Source: Actinomycetota bacterium
GTDB taxonomy: Bacteria; Actinomycetota; Thermoleophilia; Solirubrobacterales; 70-9
NCBI GenBank assembly: GCA_005884305.1
Contig: VAYL01000165.1
Coordinates: 4,810-23,529 of the forward strand
Direction of reading: 5' to 3'
DNA length: 18,720 nt
The notes beneath the pieces were generated by a model that was not told the origin of the DNA, searched no databases, and saw nothing but the letters and a program-made list of their open reading frames with translations. Shown in pieces: positions 1-7,710 of the stretch. The number at the start of each line of letters is the position of its first letter. Within the stretch, counting starts at the first letter, position 1. The translations under genes and the position numbers were made by a program.

Positions 1-816
1 AAGTCCGGTACTACACGGATCCCGCCTGCTCCTGGTCGTGGGGCTCGGAGCCGAAGCTCCGGCGCCTCATGTGGGAGTTCGGCGATCAAGTGCGGTTCTC
101 CTGGGTCATGGGCGGTCTTGCCCGGTCGTACGGTTCCGACCACTACTGGGAACAAACCGCCGACTGGCTCGACGTTGCGGCGGAGTCGGGGATGCCGGTT
201 GACGCCCGCCTGTGGAGCCAGAACCCGATCGACTCCACCTATCCGGCGTGCCAGGCGGTAAAAGCAGCCGCCGAGCAGGGCTCCGAGGCCGCGTACCGCT
301 ACCTGCGCCGCCTGCGCGAGGGCCTGATGACAGAGCGAAAGAAGCTCGATCACACGGAGGCGCTCGTCGGCGAGGCGGGACCGGCGGGACTGGATGTCGA
401 GCGATTCCGTATCGACCTCGCCTCCAATGAGATCACCGAGGCCTTCGCTGCAGACCTCGACGCCGTTCGCAACCCGCCGGACCGGGCACGCGAGCAGGGC
501 GGTGTCGGCGAGACCGAGGGACACGAGCGCGTGACGTTTCCATCCGCCGTCTTTCGGGGTGAGGACGGCACCGAGCGCGGCGTGTGGGGCTGGAACTCGT
601 ATGACGCCTACCGCGACGCCGCGGTCGCGACCGGAGCCGAACCGGGCGGACCCCACCGCCCCGATCCAGCGCTTCGGTCGGTGCGCGACGCGCGAGCTCG
701 AGGAGCTGACGGGAAAGCCCACCCCCGTTCTGCTGGCGGAGCTCTGGTCGCTTGCCCGGGACTGGCGCCTCCGGCCGGTCGCCGTGCTCGGCGGCACGTT
801 CTGGGAGTTGGCCTAG
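1..816 (+). pseudogene. DsbA-like thioredoxin-fold protein, 5'-truncated by window edge and frameshifted
   Basis: The reading frame is open from the window edge (codons from position 3) and begins mid-protein with VRYYTDPACSWSWGSEPKL, which resembles the first strand and active-site region of DsbA/FrnE-type oxidoreductases. The active site reads C-S-W-S, so the usual second cysteine is serine (CxxS). The family-like helical region follows up to about position 635. The frame then drifts into low-complexity Arg/Pro/Ala sequence, while the frame one base further on continues sensibly (DPTAPIQRFGRCATRELEEL ... FWELA) to a TAG at 814-816. The switch lies around 640-655, near a GGG run (ccgggcgg); removing one G restores a single reading frame. 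This could be a true frameshift or a sequencing error. The DsbA-like fold is a confident call, but the substrate is unknown. Because of the CxxS site, simple dithiol oxidase activity is not expected. Confidence 0.7.
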
Positions 817-903
817 AGAAACCTCAACGCGCAACGCGCGCCGTCGGGGACGAGGCTGGGTGGGGCGAGCACCCCTAATCCATTTCGCCGCGATGGATGG
901 ATT

Positions 904-926
904 CCCGCACATATGGGTGGGTTTTT
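904..926 (+). terminator. Possible rho-independent terminator after the DsbA-like gene
   Basis: CCCGC at 904-908 can pair with GTGGG at 917-921 (five pairs, one G-T), with an 8-nt loop, and is followed directly by five Ts at 922-926. It lies about 90 nt after the plus-strand stop and before the convergent minus-strand stop at 980. The stem is short, so this is a moderate call. No matching A-run was seen for the minus-strand operon. Confidence 0.4.
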
Positions 927-979
927 CGACCATCGTGAGGCAAAGGGACCTGCTCCTACCCAGTTCCCTGCCTCCGGCC

Positions 980-1609
980 CTAACCCTCGCTCGAGCGGAT
1001 GAACTCGACCAGGTCCGGCGGGGCCTTGTCGGGCGAACCCGTGTCGAACGGCGGCTTCGGGTCGTATTCGATTCCGAGCTGGATCGCCTGGGCCACCGTC
1101 TCCCCCGAGACTCGGCTCGCGAGCGTGAGCGCCATGTCGAGACCAGCGGAGACGCCGGCGCCCGTGATGATCTTGCCGTCCTCGACTACGCGCTCGCCGA
1201 CCGGCTCGGCTCCTAGCTCGCGCAGGCGATCGAGGTAGGCCCAGTGGGTCGTTGCGCGCTTGGCGTCGAGGATGCCCGCTGCACCCAGCACGAGCGCACC
1301 CGTGCAGACCGATGTCGTCCACGTGCTCGTCTCGTGGGCGCCGCGCAGCCAGTCCAGCACCTCGTCGTCGAGCATGAGCGGCCGGTTCCCCTCGCCGCCC
1401 GGCACGAGGACGATGGCCGGGTCCCGCACGTCGGCGATGGCGGCGTCGGCGTTCAGCCCGAGCCGCCCGGTGTCGGTGCGCTTGAGTCCGGGCTCCTTGG
1501 CCACGAAGACAACTTCCGATCCGGGAAGGCGCGAGAGCACCTCGTAGGGTCCGATCGCGTCCAGCGCCGTGAGCCGGTCGAAGATCAGGATCGCGATCCG
1601 CAGGCTCAC
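980..1609 (-). CDS. DJ-1/PfpI family protein, isonitrile hydratase-like
   Basis: The predicted protein is 209 aa with a class I glutamine amidotransferase-like fold of the DJ-1/PfpI superfamily. Asp17 lies in the segment LTALDAIGPYEVL. The nucleophile elbow is SVCTGALVLGAAG with Cys102-Thr103, followed by RATTHWAY. This Asp/Cys/Thr pattern and the spacing match, from memory, Pseudomonas InhA isonitrile hydratase (Asp17, Cys101, Thr102), so an isonitrile hydratase-like activity is likely but not certain. Many relatives are annotated only as DJ-1/PfpI, and some are AraC-type regulator domains; no HTH is present here. I chose the GTG at 1609, whose GTGA overlaps the purM stop by 4 nt. A longer open frame runs upstream to 1720, but its extra residues look like antisense purM. 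It is the last gene of the minus-strand operon, and its link to purine synthesis may be only positional. Confidence 0.85.
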   Translation of the reverse strand: MSLRIAILIFDRLTALDAIGPYEVLSRLPGSEVVFVAKEPGLKRTDTGRLGLNADAAIADVRDPAIVLVPGGEGNRPLMLDDEVLDWLRGAHETSTWTTSVCTGALVLGAAGILDAKRATTHWAYLDRLRELGAEPVGERVVEDGKIITGAGVSAGLDMALTLASRVSGETVAQAIQLGIEYDPKPPFDTGSPDKAPPDLVEFIRSSEG

Positions 1610-2628
1610 ACTCGTACCTGTCCGGCCCGATCCGTGGCTTGGCCGATGCGCTTGGCGGCCGGATAGTGAGCCCGGAGGAGCTCGAGCGCCCGCTCCTCGT
1701 CGTGGGAGGCGACCACGCAACAGAAGCCGCAGCCCATGTTGAACACCTCGCGCATCTCCTGGTCGGAGACCTCCCCGAGCTCCTGGATCAGGTCGAAGAT
1801 CGGCGGCACGGGCAGGGGATCCTCGATGTCGTAGCCAACTTCGGCCTCCAGCCGCAGGAGGTTCTCAAAGCCCTCGCCGGTGATGTGAGCGAGCCCGCGC
1901 ACTTCGACGGCGGAGCGCAGCAACTCGAGAATCGGCCTGACGTAGATCTCCGTTGGCTCCAGGAGCACGTCCCCCAGCGGCCGCCCCAGCCGCTCGTCAT
2001 CGAGGGGCACGTCGGCAAGCGCTGCGCGCGCAAGCGTGTAGCCGTTCGAGTGCAGACCCGATGACGGCAGACCGATGACCGGGTCGCCGGCCCGCACGTC
2101 CGCGCCCGTGACGATCGCGTCGAGCCCGACCAGCCCCACGCACGATCCACCGAGCTCCTGGCCCGAGACGATGTCGCCGACCTGTGCGATCTCACCGCCG
2201 GGGATCTCCACGCCGGCGAGCTCCGCCCCGCGCGCAAGCCCGATCCCGAGCTGTTCGCAGATCTCAGGGTCCGCGCGCTCGGTAAGGATGAAGTCGAGCA
2301 TCGCGATCGGCTCGGCGCCGACGCAGATGACGTCGTTGACGTTCATCGCGACGCAGTCGATTCCGATCGTGTCGTAGCGGCCGAGCCGCTCGGCGACGAC
2401 CATCTTCGTCCCCACCGTGTCGGTCGATAGGGCGATCCCGGTGCGATCGTCCAGCCGCAGGACGCTGGCGTAGTGGCCCGGCAGCGGGACAACGCGCGAG
2501 GGCTTCCCAGTGTCGATGCGCTCGAGGCTCTTGACGAGCGCGGCGACCGCGTCCCCCGCAGCCGACTGGCTCACCCCGGAGCGCGTGTATGCGCTCGTGC
2601 CCGGTGCGCCGTCTGCGGCTGGACTCAT
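1606..2628 (-). CDS. purM: Phosphoribosylformylglycinamidine cyclo-ligase (AIR synthase)
   Basis: PurM closes the imidazole ring: formylglycinamidine ribonucleotide plus ATP gives aminoimidazole ribonucleotide, step five of purine synthesis in the cytoplasm. The predicted protein is 340 aa, a normal length. Recognisable blocks are the N-terminal YTRSGVSQSAAGDAV, the ATP-site region ALSTDTVGTKM (about residues 67-76), DCVAMNVNDVICVGAEPIAM (91-110), GLPSSGLHSNGYTLAR, HITGEGFENLLRL and FNMGCGFCCVV. Two motifs vary: DTVGTK instead of the common DGVGTK, and HITGEG instead of HITGGG. I chose the ATG at 2628 because the upstream extension to 2706 overlaps uppP and has no family-like sequence. It starts 8 nt after the uppP stop and overlaps the next gene by 4 nt, so the genes are probably cotranscribed. 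No other purine gene lies in the window. Confidence 0.93.
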   Translation of the reverse strand: MSPAADGAPGTSAYTRSGVSQSAAGDAVAALVKSLERIDTGKPSRVVPLPGHYASVLRLDDRTGIALSTDTVGTKMVVAERLGRYDTIGIDCVAMNVNDVICVGAEPIAMLDFILTERADPEICEQLGIGLARGAELAGVEIPGGEIAQVGDIVSGQELGGSCVGLVGLDAIVTGADVRAGDPVIGLPSSGLHSNGYTLARAALADVPLDDERLGRPLGDVLLEPTEIYVRPILELLRSAVEVRGLAHITGEGFENLLRLEAEVGYDIEDPLPVPPIFDLIQELGEVSDQEMREVFNMGCGFCCVVASHDEERALELLRAHYPAAKRIGQATDRAGQVRV

Positions 2629-2636
2629 GCGTTGAT

Positions 2637-3458
2637 TCAACCATCCTGGCGCGACTTGACCACGATGGCCCCCGCGAGGGCCAGACGGTATGCCGCGTAA
2701 GGCCATGCCGAGCCGTCGCGGTCGAGCAGGGCGATGAGTCCCTGCGAGGCGAAGGTGGAGGCGGCGGCCGAGAGCGCGCCGGCGCCCATGGCGCGCTTAG
2801 CGGCTCGGTTCGGACGGCGATGGCGCATGCGCCACGCGCGCAGCGCGGCGGCGCCGAGGATGACCGGGACGGCCACGGTGCGCGAGAGCAGATTCGCCTC
2901 GCGGCGGGAGAACCGGCGCCATCGGGCGGTGCCAACGGTCGCGGCCGTCCGGGAGACACCGGGGAAGAGCGCCGCTGCCTGAGCGGCACCCAGCGCGAGG
3001 CCGTCCGCTACGTTCAGCTCATCCGGGTCGCGATCCTGCGGCCGCCGGTCGGTCAGAAGCATCGCCACGGCGCCCGCGGCAAGGCCGGCGGCGATCGTGG
3101 CAGGGCCGCCGAGCCGCTCCTCGACCGGGCGCTCGAGCACAAAGCCCGCCGCGGCGGGAACGGCGGCGGCCACGGCGACGGCGCCGAGACGCCGGGCGTC
3201 CATCCTCGTCAGCTCCCGAGCGATGACACGGCGCTGGCCGGCAAGAAGAGCCACCGCGGTCCCGGCGTGAAGCGCCACCTCGAAGTCCTTCCTCGTCGCG
3301 CGATCCAGCCGATCCCAGCGCCATCCGGCGAACCAGGGGAGAAGCGAAATGTGGGCGGAGCTCGAGATGGGAAGGAGCTCGACCGGGCCTTGAATCGCGC
3401 CCAGAATGAGGGCCCGTGGGATGTCGAGTGGAGGCTTGACCGGATATATGCGGGTCAA
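2637..3458 (-). CDS. uppP: Undecaprenyl-diphosphatase (UppP/BacA family)
   Basis: This integral membrane phosphatase converts undecaprenyl diphosphate to the monophosphate outside the membrane, renewing the lipid carrier for peptidoglycan and surface polysaccharides; overexpression gives bacitracin resistance in other bacteria. The predicted protein is 273 aa. It carries both family signatures: QGPVELLPISSSAH (Q23 and E27 of the (E/Q)xxxE motif) and PGVSRTAAT (residues 166-174, with Arg170). Several hydrophobic segments surround them. The start is a TTG at 3458 whose TTGA overlaps the stop of the upstream DedA gene; no better in-frame start precedes the first signature. The acidic residue found at the first motif position in E. 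coli is Gln here, an accepted family variant. Overlap with a DedA-type transporter gene fits a shared carrier-recycling role. Confidence 0.9.
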   Translation of the reverse strand: MTRIYPVKPPLDIPRALILGAIQGPVELLPISSSAHISLLPWFAGWRWDRLDRATRKDFEVALHAGTAVALLAGQRRVIARELTRMDARRLGAVAVAAAVPAAAGFVLERPVEERLGGPATIAAGLAAGAVAMLLTDRRPQDRDPDELNVADGLALGAAQAAALFPGVSRTAATVGTARWRRFSRREANLLSRTVAVPVILGAAALRAWRMRHRRPNRAAKRAMGAGALSAAASTFASQGLIALLDRDGSAWPYAAYRLALAGAIVVKSRQDG

Positions 3459-4111
3459 GTCTCCGCTCGATCGCTGTCGCCCGCGCCCGCCGTTTTCAGC
3501 TGCGCGGCGGATCGCCGACGCCGAACGATCAGATAAACGATCGCGACGACGATCGCGGCGAGGATGGCGTAATCGAGGTAGTGCAGGTGGTCACGCCACT
3601 GGTCCCAGCGGCTCCCGACCTCGCGGCCCACGATGGCGAGCATCAGCACCCACGGGATGCTGCCGAGGAACGTGAACGCGGCGAAGCGGCCAAGTGGCAT
3701 CCGCGCGGCGCCCGCGGGTAGCGAGATGAACGTGCGGACGATCGGGAGCATCCGGGTGAAGAACACGGTCGCGGAGCCATGGCGCTCGAACCATCGGTCG
3801 GCCTGCTCGAGATGACGGCGATTGATGTGGATCAGCCGGTTGCGGTCGAGCAGCTCGATGCGCCCGTAGTAGCCCACCCCGTACGCGATCAGCGAGCCGA
3901 CGAGATTCCCGAGCACGCCGGCGGCCACGATCCCGAACAGGGTCATGTTGCCCTCCGAGACGTTGAAGCCGGCGAACAGCATGATCGCCTCGCTGGGGAT
4001 CGGGATGCAGGCGCTCTCCGCCGTCATCAGGACGAAGACGCCCGGGAGCCCCAGGGCGTTGATGACGTTCGTCGCGGCGTCGACGAGTGGGCTCAAAATG
4101 TCAGCCAGCAC
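3455..4111 (-). CDS. DedA family membrane protein, candidate undecaprenyl-phosphate translocase
   Basis: DedA (SNARE-associated/VTT) proteins are polytopic membrane proteins, and some members (UptA type) return undecaprenyl phosphate to the cytoplasmic face. The predicted protein is 218 aa. It shows AESACIPIPSEAIMLFAG (Glu32, Glu41), GNLVGSLIAYGVGYYG (about 68-83), the conserved RMLPIVRTFISLPAG segment with Arg120 and Arg126, and a final membrane span near 180-196 ending in RRRR. The start used is GTG at 4111. There is no clear Shine-Dalgarno site, but a -10-like TGTAAT ends 11 nt upstream, so a leaderless transcript is possible; an internal TTG is a weaker alternative. It is the first gene of the operon and overlaps uppP by 4 nt. 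DedA-uppP coupling suggests that dephosphorylation and inward flipping of the carrier are made together. The exact substrate is inferred. Confidence 0.88.
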   Translation of the reverse strand: MLADILSPLVDAATNVINALGLPGVFVLMTAESACIPIPSEAIMLFAGFNVSEGNMTLFGIVAAGVLGNLVGSLIAYGVGYYGRIELLDRNRLIHINRRHLEQADRWFERHGSATVFFTRMLPIVRTFISLPAGAARMPLGRFAAFTFLGSIPWVLMLAIVGREVGSRWDQWRDHLHYLDYAILAAIVVAIVYLIVRRRRSAAQLKTAGAGDSDRAET

Positions 4112-4160
4112 TGCAGACCAGCATTACACTCGCTTCGGTGTTCCGCCTAAAGGAGAGCCG
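4112..4160. promoter_or_regulatory. Compact divergent promoter region between dedA-type and capD-like genes
   Basis: Only 49 nt separate the divergent starts. A -10-like TACACT (4125-4130) points to the plus-strand gene, and an overlapping TGTAAT (minus strand, 4128-4123) points to the minus-strand operon. Neither has a convincing -35 at the usual spacing. The overlapping hexamers imply competition between the two directions. The position is forced by the gene layout, but the hexamers are only suggestive. Confidence 0.35.
4149..4155 (+). promoter_or_regulatory. Ribosome binding site fixing the capD-like start
   Basis: AAAGGAG lies 5 nt before the GTG at 4161. It supports that GTG over the ATG at 4173 and over the long upstream open frame that runs antisense through dedA. 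Confidence 0.75.
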
Positions 4161-6050
4161 GTGGCGCGCCTGATGGATCCTGTCTACAGGCGTCGCGCCG
4201 AGCAATTCGTCGCCGATGCCGTCCTCGCCGCCGCGGCGTTCGCGCTCGCGTTCGTCCTGCGCTTCCTGGACGTCCCGTTCGGGATTCCGCACCGCTACGT
4301 GACCATGCTGGCGGGCTCGGTCGCCTTCGTCGCCATCGGCAAGTCCATCGTCTTCGAGATCCTCGGGCTTCATCGCAAATGGTGGCGGTATTTCCAGCTG
4401 CCGGATCTGTGGCCGGTGGTGCGGGCGGCGGCCGTGGCCAGCGCGCTCCTGATCGCCGTGTTCACACTCGCCAAGCCGTACTCGTACAACCTGCCGCGTT
4501 CGGTCGTCGTCTTCGACTTCCTGCTCACGGTCGCCTTCGTTGGCGGAGCCCGGCTGGCCAGGCGGACGATTGCCGAGCGGCCCGATCGGGCGATGCGGCG
4601 GGCCCGCAGCCGCGGCCTGCTGATCATTGGCGCCGGGTCGGGGGGCCAGATGGTCGCCCGCGAGCTGCGCCTGAATCCCAACCTGGGATCGCGGGCCATC
4701 GGATTCGTCGACGACGACCCGGGCAAGCGAGGCATGAGCGCCGCTGGCGTCAAGGTCCTGGGCCCGACCGACGAGATCGGGGCCATCCTCGATCGCACCG
4801 GGCCCGACGAGGTCGTGATCGCGATCCCATCGGCGCCCGGAACCCTGCGCGCCAAGGTCGTTGCCGCCTGCCGAGATCGCGACATTCCCGTTCGCACCCT
4901 GCCGACGGTGTTCGAGCTCCTGCGCGGCGGGGTCCAGCTCACCAGGCAGCTACGCGAGGTCCGCGTCGAGGACGTGCTGGGCCGCGATCCGGTCGTGATG
5001 GAGCTCGACCGCGTCGGGGCCTACCTCGAGGACAAGATCGTGCTCGTGACCGGCGCGGGCGGGTCCATCGGCGCCGAGATATGCCGCCAGATCGCGCGGG
5101 TACGTCCCCGGCTGATGATTCTGCTCGACCACGCCGAGGACAACCTGTTCCGGATCGACCGCGAGATGCTCGAGGAGTGGCATTTCACTCGGGTCGAGGC
5201 GGTCCTCGCCGACTGTAAGGAGCCCGAGCGGATGCTCGAGGTGATGCAGCGCTTCAAGCCCGACGTCGTCTTCCACGCCGCCGCCTACAAGCATGTGGCG
5301 CTGATGGAGGCGAACCCGCTCGAGGCCGTTCGGAACAACGCGATCGCGACTCGAGTGACGGCGGAGACGGCCGCGGCGTCGGGCGCCGAGCGGTTCGTGC
5401 TCGTCTCGACCGACAAGGCAGTGAACCCCCGCACCGTCATGGGGGCGTCGAAGGCAATGGCGGAATGGATCGTCGAGGCGGCCGGGCAGCGCCACACGGC
5501 AACACGGTTCATCAGCGTCAGGTTCGGAAACGTCCTCGCCTCGTCGGGCAGCGCCGTACCGATCTTCCGCAGCCAGATCGAGAAGGGCGGGCCCGTCACC
5601 GTCACGCACCCCGACATGGCGCGCTACTTCATGACGATTCACGAGGCGGTCCAGCTCGTGATCCAGGCGGGCGATCTTGGCGCCGGGGCAGGCGACGTCT
5701 TCGTGCTCGAAATGGGGGAGCCGGTTCGCATCCTGGACCTGGCGCGCAACATGATCGCGCTGGCGGGCTACGAGCCGGACGCGGACATCGCGATCGAGTT
5801 CATCGGTCCGCGGCCCGGCGAGAAGCTGCGTGAGGAACTCTTCAACAGCGACGAGCGCGCCCAGCCGACATCTGCGGATCGGATCGTGCGTGCCGTTCGC
5901 ACTCGACCGCTCGACCCGGACTGGGTCGTTCGCTCAGTCGACCGCCTGGAGGCGTTCGTAACCTCAGGCGACGAGGCCGGGCTCGCCGAACGTGTGGTCG
6001 AGCTCGTCGAGGAGCGCCTGGCCGAGTCCGCCCTGGGCCCGCCGCCTTAG
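4161..6050 (+). CDS. CapD/FlaA1/WbpM-type membrane nucleotide-sugar dehydratase/epimerase
   Basis: The predicted protein is 629 aa, full length for the large FlaA1/WbpM/PglF class. It has four N-terminal membrane spans (about 14-34, 46-68, 85-105, 114-131). A first Rossmann-like domain carries GLLIIGAGSGGQ (152-163), and a C-terminal SDR domain carries IVLVTGAGGSIGAE (293-306) and HAAAYKHVALME (372-383). The catalytic region reads STDKAVNPRTVMGASK, giving Ser416, Met427 and Lys431. This is the S-M-K triad known from WbpM, in which Met replaces the usual Tyr. Such enzymes act on UDP-GlcNAc, typically as 4,6-dehydratases that start the route to diamino- or 6-deoxy-sugars; the product here cannot be read from sequence. 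It opens the plus-strand glycan operon, divergent from the carrier-recycling genes. Confidence 0.92.
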   Translation: MARLMDPVYRRRAEQFVADAVLAAAAFALAFVLRFLDVPFGIPHRYVTMLAGSVAFVAIGKSIVFEILGLHRKWWRYFQLPDLWPVVRAAAVASALLIAVFTLAKPYSYNLPRSVVVFDFLLTVAFVGGARLARRTIAERPDRAMRRARSRGLLIIGAGSGGQMVARELRLNPNLGSRAIGFVDDDPGKRGMSAAGVKVLGPTDEIGAILDRTGPDEVVIAIPSAPGTLRAKVVAACRDRDIPVRTLPTVFELLRGGVQLTRQLREVRVEDVLGRDPVVMELDRVGAYLEDKIVLVTGAGGSIGAEICRQIARVRPRLMILLDHAEDNLFRIDREMLEEWHFTRVEAVLADCKEPERMLEVMQRFKPDVVFHAAAYKHVALMEANPLEAVRNNAIATRVTAETAAASGAERFVLVSTDKAVNPRTVMGASKAMAEWIVEAAGQRHTATRFISVRFGNVLASSGSAVPIFRSQIEKGGPVTVTHPDMARYFMTIHEAVQLVIQAGDLGAGAGDVFVLEMGEPVRILDLARNMIALAGYEPDADIAIEFIGPRPGEKLREELFNSDERAQPTSADRIVRAVRTRPLDPDWVVRSVDRLEAFVTSGDEAGLAERVVELVEERLAESALGPPP

Positions 6051-6109
6051 CGGCGAATTTTCCGCTTCGCGACGGGCGTCCGCGCATCGGTCCGAGGGGA
6101 CCCGATCCC

Positions 6110-6115
6110 TAAGAT
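6110..6115 (+). promoter_or_regulatory. Candidate -10 element before the first LytR_C gene
   Basis: TAAGAT lies 12 nt before the GTG at 6128, in a 77-nt gap after the capD-like stop. A start site about 7 nt downstream would give a nearly leaderless message, in keeping with the absence of a Shine-Dalgarno site there. No clear -35 is seen. It may be an internal promoter, or the gap may simply be read through. Confidence 0.25.
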
Positions 6116-6127
6116 GCCCCGGCACCG

Positions 6128-6865
6128 GTGCACGCGATCGAGTCCATCGGGCCCGTTCTGGGCATCGTCGCCTTCGTTGGTCTGGCGATCCTCGCCTTTC
6201 TCCTCTTTCAGCAGGCACGCGACATCCGCCGCCTGCGGGAATGGGCAGGGCGGGCGCCCGAGCGCGCGAACGAGGCCGCGGAGGCGGCCCAGGCCGCGGC
6301 GGACGCGTCGCGCGACGGTGAGGCCGGGGAGGAGGCGGTCGCCGGGCCGGCCGGCGGTCGGCTCGGAGCCGCCTGGCATCGATTTTCCCTGGCCGTCCGC
6401 GACCGCTACGCCGCGCTCGATCGCCGCCTGCCGGTCGATGGCCGTTACATCATCGCGGTCCTCGCCGTCGCAATCGTGGCGGTGGGCGTGGTGACCAGCG
6501 GCTTTGGACTCGTCGGTGGCGGTGGAGGTGACAATGGACGCCACCACAAGCAGAAGCTGCCGGCGGTTGCGGTCATCAACGGGACATCGGTCCCAGGCCT
6601 CGCGGCCACGGTTCAGCACAAGGTGTTAATGAAGGCGGGCTATCCGAAGGGCCCCGTGGGGAACGCGACGGCTAGCGTCAACGCAAGCGTCGTCGAGTAC
6701 GCGGGTGGCCAGCGCTCGGCGGCGAAGGGCCTGGCCAAGGCCGTCAACTCGAAGCTCGGCGATACCCCGGTTCAGCCGATGACATCGGACATCAGCAGCG
6801 TCGCCGGAAAGGCCGAGCTCGCCCTGGTCCTCGGGCTGGACGACGCGAACTTCGGAGGCGGATAA
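6128..6865 (+). CDS. Two-TM LytR_C domain protein (first of a tandem pair)
   Basis: The predicted protein is 245 aa. It has a first membrane span (about 7-28), an Ala/Glu-rich linker, a second span (107-129), a Gly-rich hinge and a C-terminal LytR_C-type domain (about 146-237) beginning AVAVINGTSVPGLAA. Basic residues follow TM1 (ARDIRRLREW) and precede TM2 (RDRYAALDRR). By the positive-inside rule the linker is cytoplasmic and the LytR_C domain extracytoplasmic. LytR_C is the accessory domain found after the LCP catalytic domain in LytR-CpsA-Psr enzymes, which attach glycopolymers to the wall; no LCP domain is present here, so no ligase activity is claimed. The GTG start lacks a clear ribosome site. 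The stop directly abuts the start of its paralogue at 6866. A role in glycan export or attachment is inferred from context. Confidence 0.8.
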   Translation: MHAIESIGPVLGIVAFVGLAILAFLLFQQARDIRRLREWAGRAPERANEAAEAAQAAADASRDGEAGEEAVAGPAGGRLGAAWHRFSLAVRDRYAALDRRLPVDGRYIIAVLAVAIVAVGVVTSGFGLVGGGGGDNGRHHKQKLPAVAVINGTSVPGLAATVQHKVLMKAGYPKGPVGNATASVNASVVEYAGGQRSAAKGLAKAVNSKLGDTPVQPMTSDISSVAGKAELALVLGLDDANFGGG

Positions 6866-7705
6866 GTGCTCCTCGCCTCGAACGTCGTCAAGATCCTCTA
6901 CGACGTCGCGGACCATATGCCCACGTACGTGTCGCTCGCGGCGGCCGTGGGCTTCACCTTCCTGCTCACGCTGTACGTGTCGCAACGGCGCGACCTCATC
7001 CGGCTCCAGGCGTTCATGGCGACAGCGCCGGACCATCCGGCGGAGGATCTGGCGCGAAGCGAGACGCTTCTGGACCGTGCCGAGGCGGAGCTCGAGGAGA
7101 TTCTGGGCGTCGAGGCACCGGAGGCGCCCGAGCCAACGGTGGTCGCACCGTCTACCCTCGCCGAGGCGGCGCGTGGGGCCGCGAAGCAGCCGACAACCAG
7201 CGAGCGCCCGGCGCTCGAGCAGATCACCACCGAGCGCGAGGCGCTCCTGCCGCATCCGCGCTGGCACCGCTTCTGGGCCTGGGTGGGGCAGCCTCGCGTG
7301 CTGGCGTTGATCGCGCTCGGAGCGGTGATCCTCGGGCTCGCCGGGATCTTCGGCTCGGAGCGACTGCTGAATAACGGCGGCGGTACCACGACGACCCACA
7401 AGCCGGGTGCCATCGTCCCGCAGGATGTGAGCGTCGCGGTGCTGAACGGCACCTCCGTCCAGGGGCTCGCGGGCAAGGTCGCGAGCGACGTGCAGGTCAA
7501 CGATTTCTCCCTCGGCCGGGTCGGAACCACGCGCAAGGAGTACGACCAGACGGTCGTGATGTACGAGAAGGGCCAGAAGAAGGCGGCCACCAGCGTGGGG
7601 CGCGCGCTGGGGGTCAAACCGATGCAGCCCATAGACGCCGCCACGCAGCGGGAGGCGGGCGACGCCGACGTTGCGGTGATCGCCGGAAGGGACCGAGCGC
7701 CCTGA
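6866..7705 (+). CDS. Two-TM LytR_C domain protein (second of a tandem pair)
   Basis: The predicted protein is 279 aa with the same plan as its upstream neighbour: TM1 (about 20-39) followed by the basic QRRDLIRLQ, an acidic Pro/Glu-rich linker (about 60-125), TM2 (144-164), a Thr-rich hinge and a LytR_C domain (187-276) starting VAVLNGTSVQGLAG. The linkers share no obvious sequence, but the domains align from the NGTSV motif through the VxxYxxGQ(K/R)xAA stretch to the final V-A-V/L strand, so the pair probably arose by an old duplication. GGAGG at 6854-6858 lies 7 nt before the GTG, which starts immediately after the previous TAA. This suggests translational coupling and equal dosage, perhaps as a heteromer. 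Function is unknown beyond a probable cell-envelope role. Confidence 0.8.
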   Translation: MLLASNVVKILYDVADHMPTYVSLAAAVGFTFLLTLYVSQRRDLIRLQAFMATAPDHPAEDLARSETLLDRAEAELEEILGVEAPEAPEPTVVAPSTLAEAARGAAKQPTTSERPALEQITTEREALLPHPRWHRFWAWVGQPRVLALIALGAVILGLAGIFGSERLLNNGGGTTTTHKPGAIVPQDVSVAVLNGTSVQGLAGKVASDVQVNDFSLGRVGTTRKEYDQTVVMYEKGQKKAATSVGRALGVKPMQPIDAATQREAGDADVAVIAGRDRAP

Positions 7706-7710
7706 CCCGT

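Noticed and set aside
889..911. ATCCAT/ATGGAT hairpin between convergent genes
   Set aside because: Six pairs, AT-rich, no following T-run. The adjacent CCCGC/GTGGG hairpin with TTTTT is the better terminator.
1610..1720. Upstream extension of the DJ-1/PfpI gene
   Set aside because: The added residues are Arg/Gly/Pro-rich and overlap purM. The GTG in the GTGA overlap fits InhA-type protein starts.
3945..4160. Longer N-terminus for the CapD-like protein
   Set aside because: The extension is antisense to the DedA gene and not family-like; the GTG at 4161 has a strong AAAGGAG.
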